Of a stretch of 64,000 nucleotides of DNA, positions 9,017-17,965 are shown one piece after another. The position numbers and the translations under genes are program-made. The notes beneath the pieces were generated by a model. That model ran no database searches, was not told where the DNA came from, and was given only the letters and a program-made list of their open reading frames with translations. Origin of the DNA: Brevundimonas viscosa (GTDB lineage Bacteria; Pseudomonadota; Alphaproteobacteria; Caulobacterales; Caulobacteraceae). Location of the stretch: assembly GCF_900116065.1 (NCBI RefSeq), contig NZ_FOZV01000001.1, positions 248,001 through 312,000 of the forward strand, given 5' to 3'. Each line of letters opens with the position of its first letter. The stretch's first letter is position 1.

Positions 9017-10816
9017 TCAGAGACGCGTGTCGCCGCTCAGTATGGCGGCCCGGGCGGCTTCGCTCAGCCTGGTGTAGCCGCTCTTGCCGCCGCGCACGTA
9101 CAGCGGCCCGTCGACCTGCTCCGGATCGAAGCCCTGGGCGACGAGATCGACCTTGCGGTACTTGAAGGTCCCGGTCGTCTCGGCCGCCTTGATCAGCCGC
9201 ACGAACACCGGGCGGGCGTAGGCGGGGAGCTCCTGGTCGACCCAGTCGGCGAAGGCGCGCGCGCCGAACCTGCCGTCGACGACCAGGGCGACCATGCCGG
9301 CCTTGCCGTCCTGTCCGGGCACCGGCACGCCGTAGGCGATGACCTCCTTCACGCCCGGCGCGTCGGCCAGGCGCTGCTCGACCTCGGCGGTGGACACGTT
9401 CTCGCCCTTCCAGCGGAAGGTGTCGCCTATGCGGTCGATGAAATAGACGTAGCCCTCGGAATCCTGGCGCATCAGGTCGCCGGTGCGGAACCAGCGGTCG
9501 CCGCGGACGAAGACGTCGCGCAGGATCTTCTTCTCCGACGCGGCCTTGTCGGCATAGCCGGAGAAGGCGTGGCGGGTGTCGTCGCCGATCCGGCCGATCG
9601 CCTCCCCGACCTCGCCCGGCCGCACGGGCTGACACAGGCCGTCCGGGCCGCGTGCCGGCATCTCTGTGTCGAGGTCGAAACGGACCAGCCGGAAGTTGAT
9701 CTGCTTCTTCAGGAAGCTTGGGGCGCGGCCGATGGCGCCCGGCTTGCCGTCGAAGTTGAACAGCGAGACGTTGCCCTCGGTCGAGCCGTAGAACTCGAGG
9801 ATGTCGGGAATGGCGAAGCGCTTCCGGAAATCGGTCCAGACGTCGGGTCGCAGGCCGTTGCCGAAGGCCAGCCGCAGCTTGTGGGCGCGCTCGTCGGCGT
9901 GCTCCGGACAGTTGACCAGATAGCGGCACAACTCGCCGATGTAGACGAACAGGGTGGCGCCAGTCGTCTTCACATCGGGCCAGAAGTTGGTCGCCGAGAA
10001 GCGCTTGCGCAGGATCAGCCGTCCGCCGTTGAGCAGGGCCGGGCCGATGCCGACGAGCCCGCCGGTGGAATGGTAGAGCGGCAGGACGTTGTAGGTGACG
10101 TCCTTCTCGGTCGCGGCGGTCGCGCCGGCGAAGGCGCGCATGTAGGTCCGCGCCCGGGCGTGGGTAACCTTGGCCGCCTTGGGCAGGCCGGTGGTGCCCG
10201 AAGTGTAGATGTACAGCGCCGTGTCGCGGTTGGTCAGCCCGGCGCGCACCGAGCGGGCGGGCCGCACCGAGGAGCCGCTGCGCACCGGCTTGTCGAGACT
10301 GCGGCGCTCGTCCGCCTCATCGGCGTCGGCCAGACCGAGCACCCAGAGCATCAGGTTTCGCCCGACCAGCGATCGGGCCTCCTCGACCTTGCGCCAGCAG
10401 TCCTCGTCGGTGATCACCTGGGAGGCGTTGGAGATCGCCAGGCAATGGGCGAGGGCGTGACCGGTCAGGTTGGTGTTGATCAGGGCCGCGCCGACCCCGA
10501 CCTTCGCCAGTCCCATCCAGGCGGCGATGTATTCGGCGCGGTTCAGCATCACCAGGGCGACTGTGTCGCCCCGTTTGAGGCGTCGGCCCTGGGCCCAGTG
10601 GCCAAACCGGTTGGCCATGGCGTCAAGTTCGCGATAGCTGGTCGCCCGCCGGTCGTCCTCGATGGCGACGTGGTCCGGAAACCGGTCGACCGCCTCTTCC
10701 CAGTCGTCACAGACGAGAACGGGACTGTCGAGATCGATCGGCTTGATGCGGTTCAGCAGGCGGCGCAGTCCCCTCACGAAGCGCAGGTCGCGCCGGATGT
10801 TCGCCACCAGACCCAT
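9017..10816 (-). CDS. Long-chain acyl-CoA synthetase, FATP/SLC27-like
   Basis: Adenylate-forming enzyme that activates fatty acids to acyl-CoA (ATP to AMP + PPi), 599 residues from the ATG at 10816. An upstream ATG would add 78 residues of non-conserved sequence. The P-loop motif YTSGTTGLPKAA lies at about 204-215, the FYGSTEGN block at about 341, the TGDL motif near 443 and DRIGDTFRWKGENVSTAEV just after. The DxxGDTFRWKGENV form is characteristic of fatty acid transport proteins (FATP) rather than FadD. It may couple uptake with activation at the inner membrane (inference). GGAG lies about ten bases upstream of the start. It is not in an obvious operon with motA. Confidence 0.9.
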   Translation of the reverse strand: MGLVANIRRDLRFVRGLRRLLNRIKPIDLDSPVLVCDDWEEAVDRFPDHVAIEDDRRATSYRELDAMANRFGHWAQGRRLKRGDTVALVMLNRAEYIAAWMGLAKVGVGAALINTNLTGHALAHCLAISNASQVITDEDCWRKVEEARSLVGRNLMLWVLGLADADEADERRSLDKPVRSGSSVRPARSVRAGLTNRDTALYIYTSGTTGLPKAAKVTHARARTYMRAFAGATAATEKDVTYNVLPLYHSTGGLVGIGPALLNGGRLILRKRFSATNFWPDVKTTGATLFVYIGELCRYLVNCPEHADERAHKLRLAFGNGLRPDVWTDFRKRFAIPDILEFYGSTEGNVSLFNFDGKPGAIGRAPSFLKKQINFRLVRFDLDTEMPARGPDGLCQPVRPGEVGEAIGRIGDDTRHAFSGYADKAASEKKILRDVFVRGDRWFRTGDLMRQDSEGYVYFIDRIGDTFRWKGENVSTAEVEQRLADAPGVKEVIAYGVPVPGQDGKAGMVALVVDGRFGARAFADWVDQELPAYARPVFVRLIKAAETTGTFKYRKVDLVAQGFDPEQVDGPLYVRGGKSGYTRLSEAARAAILSGDTRL

Positions 10817-11137
10817 GTCCACGTCACTCCGTGTCTGAACGCCGCCGTCTCCGGTGATGAACAAGCGTGTCCCGCCGGTCAACCGCCCGGCGAATCCGGG
10901 GACGTTTCGGAGGCGCTTTGCCGAGAGGCGTGGCGCCGATGCGGCGGTGACGCAACGTAATCTTTGGCCCTTGAGTCCCCCGCAGATCGCCGGAAAAAGA
11001 ACAGCCAAACGCCTGAAGCTGCACGATTTGAGCCTCATCTGTGTCAGCAAAGTGTTTCTTGAGGGCTTTGCAGATCTTCGCGGAACCGTGATCGCTCCAA
11101 CCGGTTCTGCTGCTCCGAATATCTGGAGGAAAGCAGA
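10817..11137. other. Intergenic region between divergent acyl-CoA synthetase and 11138 genes
   Basis: 321 bases between divergent genes, holding promoters for both. The right end has a possible EcfG-type promoter (separate entry). An open frame on the minus strand continues through the left 234 bases, but it is not conserved-looking. No RNA gene or repeat is seen. Confidence 0.6.
11082..11106 (+). promoter_or_regulatory. Possible EcfG/SigT general-stress promoter
   Basis: GGAAC at 11082-11086, a 16-base spacer, then GGTT at 11103-11106, close to the alphaproteobacterial EcfG consensus GGAAC-N16/17-CGTT (one mismatch in the -10). It is 31 bases before the ATG of the 11138 gene, leaving room for the GGAGGAAA ribosome site. 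Confidence 0.35.
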
Positions 11138-11680
11138 ATGTCCCTGACCTATACTGACGAAACCGCCCGCACCTATACAGAGGCGACCGCGCCGCGCGCA
11201 GAGGAGGCCTATGTCCCTGTCTATGCCCGCGGACGCAGCCGGAAGGCGCGCAAGAGCGGGGTCCGCAGCTGGATGATCCTGGCGCCGGTCGGCGTGCTGG
11301 TCCTGGGCGGAGCCGCCGCCATGATGCTGATGGACGGCGGGCGCGAGACGCCGGCCCTGGCCGAGCCCGCCGCGACCGCCCCGGTGATGCCCGCTGCAGC
11401 CCCGGCCGCCCTGACCGCCGCCGAGTCGGCGCCGGCCCCCGCCCCGGTCGAGGCAGCGCCCCTGCCGCGCAACGTCGCGCCTGCAGCGACGCCCGTGCGT
11501 CGCGCCGCGCCGGTTCGACGCGCCGCTCCGGCCCCGACCCCGGTCGAGCGGGCGGCGGAGCCCGTGGCCGTCCCGGCGGAGGCCGCTGTCGAGGCCAGCG
11601 AAACCACGGTGACGCTGAATACCGCCCCGGCCGCGAGCGAAGCGCCCCCGCCGCGCATCGTCGTCGCCCCGCTGGACTAG
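11138..11680 (+). CDS. Ala/Pro-rich single-pass membrane protein, unknown function
   Basis: 180 residues. A polar, Thr/Glu-rich N-terminus of about 30 residues is followed by a basic stretch (RGRSRKARKSG, 31-41) and one transmembrane helix at about 45-65. The positive patch before the helix favours an N-in topology, with the long Ala/Pro/Val-rich tail (66-180) in the periplasm. No catalytic motif or known domain is seen. A GGAGGAAA ribosome site precedes the ATG, and a possible stress-response promoter lies upstream. It has its own terminator. The overall design resembles the 14509 product, but without clear sequence similarity. Confidence 0.65.
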   Translation: MSLTYTDETARTYTEATAPRAEEAYVPVYARGRSRKARKSGVRSWMILAPVGVLVLGGAAAMMLMDGGRETPALAEPAATAPVMPAAAPAALTAAESAPAPAPVEAAPLPRNVAPAATPVRRAAPVRRAAPAPTPVERAAEPVAVPAEAAVEASETTVTLNTAPAASEAPPPRIVVAPLD

Positions 11681-11701
11681 ATTTCGACGACTGACGATTC
11701 C

Positions 11702-11736
11702 GGAGCCCCGGTGGAGACGCCGGGGCTCCTCTTGTT
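11702..11736 (+). terminator. Rho-independent terminator after the 11138 gene
   Basis: A perfect 10-bp stem (GGAGCCCCGG / CCGGGGCTCC) with an 8-base loop, followed by TCTTGTT. It occupies the gap between this gene and the convergent DUF1206 gene and may slow transcription from both sides. Confidence 0.75.
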
Positions 11737-12608
11737 CAGGAGGGCAGCACCTCGGGCGGAGGGCGAATGCGGCGGAAGCGCGCCTCCACGAACGAGAAGG
11801 CTCCGAAGGCCATGAAGCCGAGCGCCGCGGGAACGAGGAACCACGCCCCGGCCGGCTGGCGTTCGACGGCGTCCAGCGCGGCGCCGAAGCTGGTCACGTC
11901 GGCCGGTCGGGCATGCAGGCCCGCAAGGACCACGAGCGCGGCCAGCGGCAGCCATGCCAAGCCCCGCGCCATGTAGCCGGCGCGTGCGAGGGGCGCGACC
12001 CGCCGGCACAGCTTGGCCGAGCAGGCGAGGTATTCGGTGAAATCGTCCCGCCAGGCCTTGACTACGTTGGCGACGCCGACCCCGGCGATGCACAGGCCGA
12101 CGCCGACCAGCAGCCAGTTGCCGAGCGGGAGGGAAAGTAGCTGTTCGGCCCGTTCGCGCCCGCTCATCGCCTGTTCGGCCATCGGATCCGCCGGCGGATG
12201 CAGAAGCAGGCGAAAGGCGCTGAAGGCGAGGAAGGCGTAGCCGAGCCCGCTGAAGGCCTGGCTCAGTCGCGTGTTCACTCCGTGCCAGTCCTTGCCTTCG
12301 TGGTCGGCGTCGAAGATCGACTGCAGGCCGCGCCACAGGACGAAGGCCAGCAGGCCGCAGCCGGCGAGGAGCAGCCAGGCCCTGCCGAACGGCTGCTGCG
12401 AGAGCCACGCCAGGGCCTCACGGGCGCCGGCCGCGCCATCCATCCGGTCCAGAACCGCGAGCAGGGTCAGGATTCCGGCGGACAGGTAGACGAACCCCCG
12501 CGCACCGTAGCCGATGCGGGCCACCCACTCGAGCGCTTCGCGGGCCGCACGACGGCGGGTGCGGCCCGCTTGTCCGGGGAGTCGGGGGATGAGACGGGCG
12601 AGACTCAC
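11736..12608 (-). CDS. DUF1206 family integral membrane protein
   Basis: About 290 residues with six predicted membrane helices arranged as three copies of a two-helix unit. Each copy opens with a motif like [24 protein letters not shown] or [12 protein letters not shown], the hallmark of DUF1206. Its function is unknown. The start is uncertain: the GTG at 12608 is chosen because it leaves a short basic N-terminus before the first repeat, but no good ribosome site is seen and a GTG at 12614 is equally possible. Longer starts would overlap the divergent ABC transporter gene. Confidence 0.8.
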   Translation of the reverse strand: MSLARLIPRLPGQAGRTRRRAAREALEWVARIGYGARGFVYLSAGILTLLAVLDRMDGAAGAREALAWLSQQPFGRAWLLLAGCGLLAFVLWRGLQSIFDADHEGKDWHGVNTRLSQAFSGLGYAFLAFSAFRLLLHPPADPMAEQAMSGRERAEQLLSLPLGNWLLVGVGLCIAGVGVANVVKAWRDDFTEYLACSAKLCRRVAPLARAGYMARGLAWLPLAALVVLAGLHARPADVTSFGAALDAVERQPAGAWFLVPAALGFMAFGAFSFVEARFRRIRPPPEVLPS

Positions 12609-12717
12609 GGGCACGGCCAACGAAACACGCCAGGGAGGATATGGCTCCGCTAGCCGGGTCGGGCCCTTGAGGTGCGGCAGGACGACGCATATCTGGCGTG
12701 GACCTCGGAGGGCGTCG

Positions 12718-13655
<938 letters not shown>

Positions 13656-13656
<1 letters not shown>

Positions 13657-14423
13657 TGAGCTTCAACGGCTACGGCGTCTGGGCGATCTATCGTTTCGAG
13701 ATGGCGCGGGCGTTGCGCACCCTGTGGCAGTCAGTGGTCACCCCGGTGATCACCACGGCGCTGTATTTCGTGGTCTTCGGCTCGGCCATCGGCAGCCGCA
13801 TGACCGAGATCGACGGCGTCGCGTACGGGGCCTTCATCGTGCCCGGGCTGATCATGCTCAGCCTGTTCACCCAGTCGATCTTCAACGCCTCGTTCGGGAT
13901 CTACTTCCCGAAGTTCACGGGCACCATCTACGAGCTTCTGTCGGCGCCGGTGTCGCCGCTGGAGATCGTCATCGCCTATGTCGGGGCCGCGGCGACCAAG
14001 TCGGCGGTGCTGGGCCTGATCATCCTGGCCACGGCGTCCTTCTTCGTGCCGCTGCAGATCCTGCACCCGGTCTGGATGCTGGGCTTCCTGATCCTGATCT
14101 CGACCACCTTCAGCCTGTTCGGCTTCATCATCGGCATCTGGGCGCAGAATTTCGAGCAGCTGCAGTTCATGCCGATGCTGGTGGTGACGCCGCTGACCTT
14201 CCTCGGCGGCGCCTTCTATTCGATCGACATGCTGCCCGAGCCGTGGCGGACCGTGACCCTGTTCAACCCGGTGGTCTATCTGATCTCCGGCTTCCGCTGG
14301 GCCTTCTACGAAAGCTCGGACGTCAGCCTGGCGGTCAGCGCCTCGGCGACGCTCGGCTTCTTCCTGCTGTGCCTGGCGGTGGTCGGCTGGATCTTCCGCA
14401 CGGGCTACCGGCTGAAGAACTGA
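13656..14423 (+). CDS. ABC-2 type transporter permease (YadH-like)
   Basis: 255-residue inner-membrane permease with six hydrophobic helices. The segment [17 protein letters not shown] near 185-200 and [12 protein letters not shown] shortly after are hallmarks of the ABC-2/YadH family. The ATG overlaps the ATPase stop. An exporter of unknown substrate; the family includes polysaccharide, drug and haem-related exporters, and the context does not decide among them. Confidence 0.92.
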
Positions 14424-14435
14424 GGCGTCACGAAA

Positions 14436-14470
14436 GCGGCCAGATCGGTCGCCACCCTGGCCGCCTGTTT
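14436..14470 (+). terminator. Possible terminator after the ABC exporter operon
   Basis: An 8-bp perfect stem (GCGGCCAG / CTGGCCGC) with a 13-base loop is followed by CTGTTT, 12 bases past the permease stop. The T-run is weak. Confidence 0.4.
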
Positions 14471-14508
14471 GCGTTCGAGTCGCGCCGCCCGCCGGCGCCG
14501 GAGTAGCC

Positions 14509-15531
14509 ATGGCCGACACCAGCGAACCGCGGGTCAACGGGACCCCGCAGCCCTTCCGTCGCCCGGTCGAATGGGGCCGCCCGCCCGCGACCGTGTTCCG
14601 CGCCGGTCCGCTGCCGAAGGGCGAGCGCCTCGCCCCGCTGCCGGAGCCGCCGGACGCTCCCTCGCCGACGCCCCCGAACGTCCCGCGCGCGCCGCTGCCA
14701 GCGGCCCGACCGGCCGCCCCGCCGGCGCGGCCGGGGGCCTCGATCCTGAGCGGATCCATGATCCCGCGCGCCGCCCCCGCGCGACCGGCCCCCGCCGCGC
14801 CCGCGCCGAAGGCCCCACCGGCCGCCGGTCCGGTCGCGCCTCTGACGGACGCGCCTGAGGTCCGCCCGACCGCGGCGGAGACCCCGCAGCCGGCGCGCCA
14901 GCCCGACCTGACCGTGCGGCCGCTGCCCGCCGCCGACGTCGCGCCCGCGACCGCCTTGCGTCGCGCGCCCGAGCCAGCCGCCGTCGCGCCAAGGCCCGCC
15001 GCCGTCGCGGACCCCGCCGCGCCTCGGCGTTCGCGGCCGCCGGGCCGTCTGCCGCTCTATGCCGGCGCCGCCGCCGCCGTGATCGCGGGGGCGGGACTGG
15101 GCGCCTGGTGGTTGAGCCGGGGCGTTCCGGCCGAGCCGGAGGCGGCGTCGGCCACGGCGACTGGCGTCGCACCCGCGCCTGCCCCGGAGACTTTCGAACC
15201 GTCGATCGACGCCACGCCGCTTTCCGCCCCCCCGACTTCGGCCGAGGTCGCTCCGGCTGCGGCGCCGCCGGCTCGCGCCGCGCCGCAGCCGGCGCCGTCG
15301 CGGCCCCGGTCGAGCGAACCGTCGGCCCCGTCGACGGCCGCGAACAACCGGCCGGCCGCCGCCGTGGTCGCGCCGCCGCCGGCCCCGGCGATCGAGCCGC
15401 AGCCTCTGGTCGTGGTCGTTCCGACCGAGCCGGCCGCTCCCGCCGGGCCGCCGCCCACCGCCGCCGAGCAACCGCCGGTCGACCCGGACGCGCCGATCAC
15501 CACCCGGCCGCAGCCGCTGGATCAGCAGTAG
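14509..15531 (+). CDS. Pro/Ala-rich single-pass membrane protein, unknown function
   Basis: 340 residues. The first 180 are Pro/Ala/Arg-rich and look disordered, with a repeated RPAP/APAP texture; a single helix follows at about 181-202. The remaining 138 residues are again Pro/Ala-rich, ending in Asp/Pro/Gln. The basic residues before the helix place the N-terminal half in the cytoplasm and the tail in the periplasm. No TonB, SPOR or LysM signature is visible. Codon usage matches the neighbours, so the frame is convincing despite the biased composition. The gene is flanked by unrelated genes. Confidence 0.6.
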   Translation: MADTSEPRVNGTPQPFRRPVEWGRPPATVFRAGPLPKGERLAPLPEPPDAPSPTPPNVPRAPLPAARPAAPPARPGASILSGSMIPRAAPARPAPAAPAPKAPPAAGPVAPLTDAPEVRPTAAETPQPARQPDLTVRPLPAADVAPATALRRAPEPAAVAPRPAAVADPAAPRRSRPPGRLPLYAGAAAAVIAGAGLGAWWLSRGVPAEPEAASATATGVAPAPAPETFEPSIDATPLSAPPTSAEVAPAAAPPARAAPQPAPSRPRSSEPSAPSTAANNRPAAAVVAPPPAPAIEPQPLVVVVPTEPAAPAGPPPTAAEQPPVDPDAPITTRPQPLDQQ

Positions 15532-15532
15532 G

Positions 15533-15910
15533 TCAGCGCAGGCTCAGGTAGCCGCGCTCGACCATGCGGCGCAGGCCCTCGTAGGCCTCGGCCAGCTCCT
15601 CGTAGGCGGCCCGCGCCGCGGTCAGCCGGGCGATCTGGTCGACCGTGGACGGCGCTCCCGACTCGGACTGGCGCAGGCTCTCGGCCACCCATTTGCCGCG
15701 GGCGGTGGCGGTTAGCACCGCCAGCCGCTGGAAGGCGGCCGCGTCGACCTTCGGCAACAACTGGCCGATGACCTCGCGGTTGGCGACGAAGGCGGCGTAG
15801 TCGATCTGTTCGAGCAGGCCGCGCAGCCGACGCTGCTCCTGCGGATCGGCGTCCTGCGGCTCGAAATGGTCGCGCTGGCGCCGGAAGCCGCCGGTCTGGA
15901 TGGTCGACAT
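15533..15910 (-). CDS. Conserved hypothetical cytoplasmic protein
   Basis: 125 residues from the ATG at 15910; an ATG six codons upstream is an alternative. It is charged and mostly helical, with no signal peptide or membrane segment. The N-terminal part (RRQRDHFEPQDADPQEQRR) is very polar; the C-terminal half, with YEELAEAYEGLRRMVERGY, looks like a coiled helix. I do not recognise the family. It converges with the 14509 gene with a single base between stops, and is divergent from the arsR cluster. Confidence 0.6.
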   Translation of the reverse strand: MSTIQTGGFRRQRDHFEPQDADPQEQRRLRGLLEQIDYAAFVANREVIGQLLPKVDAAAFQRLAVLTATARGKWVAESLRQSESGAPSTVDQIARLTAARAAYEELAEAYEGLRRMVERGYLSLR

Positions 15911-16000
15911 CGCGCGTCTCCCCAACACGAGTTCCGGAAGCGTGCGCCGCGTCGATTAACGAGGGGTTGCGCCAACACCGTCGCCACGATACTTAAGTGA

Positions 16001-16345
16001 ATGCTTCAGCAACAGCCGCTCGATCTCGCCTTTCAGGCCCTGTCGGACCCCACCCGGCGGGCCATGGTCGAGCGGCTGGCGCGCGGTCCCGCCTCGGTCA
16101 GCGAGCTGGCCGGGCCGCTGCCGATGTCGATGTCGGCGGTGATGCAGCACCTGAAGGTGCTGGAGGGCGCAGGCCTGGTCGTCAGCGAGAAGGTCGGGCG
16201 GGTGCGCACCTGCCGGGTCGAGCCGGAGGCCCTCACCGCGGCCGAGCGCTGGCTGAACGACCGTCGCCGGTCGGTCGAGCGCAGCCTCGACCGCCTCGGC
16301 CTGTTCCTCGAGCAGACCAAACCCGAAACGGAGCCCCGCGAATGA
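16001..16345 (+). CDS. ArsR-family winged-helix repressor
   Basis: 114 residues. The N-terminal winged helix includes ALSDPTRRAMVERLA and the recognition region MSMSAVMQHLKVLEGAGLV (about 43-61), followed by the beta-wing SEKVGRVRTC. There is no metal-binding CxC motif, so it belongs to the metal-independent subgroup that is often paired with SRPBCC proteins. The next gene (SRPBCC) overlaps by ATGA, which supports joint control and autoregulation. The ligand is unknown. Confidence 0.9.
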   Translation: MLQQQPLDLAFQALSDPTRRAMVERLARGPASVSELAGPLPMSMSAVMQHLKVLEGAGLVVSEKVGRVRTCRVEPEALTAAERWLNDRRRSVERSLDRLGLFLEQTKPETEPRE

Positions 16346-16827
16346 CCGATCCGCTCGCCCACGGCATGTTCACCCTCGAGCGCCGCTACGAGGCCTCGCC
16401 CGCGCGCGTCTTCCGCGCCTGGTCCGATCCGGACGCCTTCCGCCGGTGGTTCGTCGAGTCCCCCGGCGCGACGATCCTCGACTGGCGGCACGACCTGCGC
16501 ATCGGCGCGCATGGCGGCGGGCGCTATCGCTTCGGCGGCCCCGAAACGCCGGTCGGGTTCAACGAGACGGTCTTCCTCGACCTTGCCGAGAACAGCCGGA
16601 TCATCCTCGCTTACGTCATGGGTCGCGAACTGGGCGACGATCTGCGGCGGGAGTCGGCGTCCCTGGCCACCGTCGAGTTGTTCCCCGACGGCGACGGCAC
16701 GCGGCTGATCTACACTGAACAGGGCGTCTATTACGGCGACGATGGCGGCGACCACATTCCCCTGCGCAAGGAAGGCTGCGCCGAGATGCTGGAGAATCTC
16801 GCCCGGGAACTGGAGACGCATCGATGA
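16342..16827 (+). CDS. SRPBCC (AHSA1-type) domain protein
   Basis: 161 residues forming one START/Bet v 1-like fold. The opening ERRYEASPARVFRAWSDPDAFRRWF is the standard AHSA1 N-terminal pattern, with WxDP and RWF blocks; the later GFNETVFLDL and TEQGVYY strands fit. It is cytoplasmic and probably binds a hydrophobic ligand. It is co-translated with the ArsR regulator upstream, and a GST gene follows 55 bases downstream. Such trios often act in response to small organic compounds, but no substrate can be inferred. Confidence 0.88.
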   Translation: MTDPLAHGMFTLERRYEASPARVFRAWSDPDAFRRWFVESPGATILDWRHDLRIGAHGGGRYRFGGPETPVGFNETVFLDLAENSRIILAYVMGRELGDDLRRESASLATVELFPDGDGTRLIYTEQGVYYGDDGGDHIPLRKEGCAEMLENLARELETHR

Positions 16828-16882
16828 CCGGCAAGGTGCGGGCGCCCGGCGGCGCCATCCCCATCGGGCGAAAGGACATCGG

Positions 16883-17539
16883 ATGAGCTTCACCCTCTGG
16901 CACCACCCCTATTCCGGATACGGGCAGAAGGCGGCGACGGCGGCCTACGAGCTGGGCCTGCCGTTCGAGCTGCGGGTGGTGGATCATACAGACGAGGCGC
17001 TGATGGCCGAGTTCCGGGCGGTGTCGCCGTTCGGCAAGATGCCGGCGCTGGTCGATGCGGAGGGCCGGGCCTTCTACGAGTCCAGCGTGGTCATCGAATG
17101 GATGGATCGCCACGCGGGCGGCGGGCGGCTCATTCCCGCCGATCCGGAGGCGGCGCTGGAGGCGCGGCTGGTGGACCGGGTGATCGACCACTACGTCGGC
17201 GGCCCGATGAACCGGATCGTGCAGGAGAGGTTCCGGCCAGCCGGGAGCCGCGATCCGTTCGGGGCGGAGCAGGACGCACAGGTGCTGGCGCGCGCCTGGG
17301 ACTGGCTGGAGGAGCGGCTTTCGGACGGACGCGTCTGGGCTGCCGGGGAGACCTTCACGCTGGCGGATTGCGCCGGCGCGCCGCTGACCACCTACGCCCG
17401 ACGCCTGGTTCCGTTCGGAGACCGGCCGAGATTGCGAGCCTGGCACGCGCGGCTGATGGCGCGTCCGGCCTTCATGCGGGCGCTTGAGGACGCCGCGCCC
17501 TACGGCGACCTGATGCCGGCGCCGCCCGCGCAGGACTGA
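16883..17539 (+). CDS. Glutathione S-transferase family protein
   Basis: 218 residues. An N-terminal thioredoxin-like domain contains FGKMPALV (about 51-58) and ESSVVIEWMD (66-75), the glutathione gamma-glutamyl site. The helical C-terminal domain has FTLADCAGAPL (about 153-163), the usual N-capping box of GSTs. Likely conjugates or reduces electrophiles with glutathione. Third gene in the ArsR-SRPBCC cluster, start ATG at 16883 with a GGACATCGG context; SD is weak. Unrelated at the motif level to the GST at the left window edge. Confidence 0.88.
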   Translation: MSFTLWHHPYSGYGQKAATAAYELGLPFELRVVDHTDEALMAEFRAVSPFGKMPALVDAEGRAFYESSVVIEWMDRHAGGGRLIPADPEAALEARLVDRVIDHYVGGPMNRIVQERFRPAGSRDPFGAEQDAQVLARAWDWLEERLSDGRVWAAGETFTLADCAGAPLTTYARRLVPFGDRPRLRAWHARLMARPAFMRALEDAAPYGDLMPAPPAQD

Positions 17540-17617
17540 CAGCGGCGGATCGCCGCGCCGGCTTGGCCGGAGCCTTCGTCGCCCGTAGCTGTTTCCGGAC
17601 GATAGAAGGAGACGCCG

Positions 17618-17959
17618 ATGCCGCTGCTGATGTGCCCGAACGACAACGCCGCCATGCAGACCCTCGAACGCGGCGGGGTGCAGTTCGACATGTGCCCGAC
17701 CTGTCGCGGGGTCTGGCTGGATCGCGGCGAACTGGAGAAGCTGATGGAGGCGGCCACCGCCGAAGGGCGCGCCGCCGCGCCCCAGGTCGCGCCGCAAGCC
17801 CAGCCCGCGCCGCAGGCGTATCCGCCGCAGCAGCCGGCGCCGCAACCTTGGGGCCAGCAGGGGTATCGCGACGACCGTTACCGGGACGATCGCCGGCGCG
17901 ACGACGACTACCGCTACAAGAAGAAGAAGCGGATGGACATCTTCGACATCTTCGACTGA
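17618..17959 (+). CDS. Zinc-ribbon (zf-TFIIB) protein
   Basis: 113 residues. The N-terminal ribbon has Cys6 (CPND) and Cys26/Cys29 (CPTC) followed by RGVWLDRGELEKL, the diagnostic zf-TFIIB block. The middle is Gln/Pro/Ala-rich (about 55-80), then an Arg/Asp/Tyr repeat region (RDDRYRDDRR) and a basic patch KKKKR before the C-terminal MDIFDIFD. The tail resembles those of Caulobacterales zf-TFIIB proteins. Its role is unknown; nucleic-acid or protein binding is plausible. It converges with the 17966 gene, and a small GGCCGC/GCGGCC stem spans the two stops. Confidence 0.85.
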   Translation: MPLLMCPNDNAAMQTLERGGVQFDMCPTCRGVWLDRGELEKLMEAATAEGRAAAPQVAPQAQPAPQAYPPQQPAPQPWGQQGYRDDRYRDDRRRDDDYRYKKKKRMDIFDIFD

Positions 17960-17965
17960 GGCCGC

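Noticed and set aside
10817..11050. N-terminal 78-residue extension of the acyl-CoA synthetase
   Set aside because: No family resemblance, and the ATG at 10816 gives a normal N-terminus.
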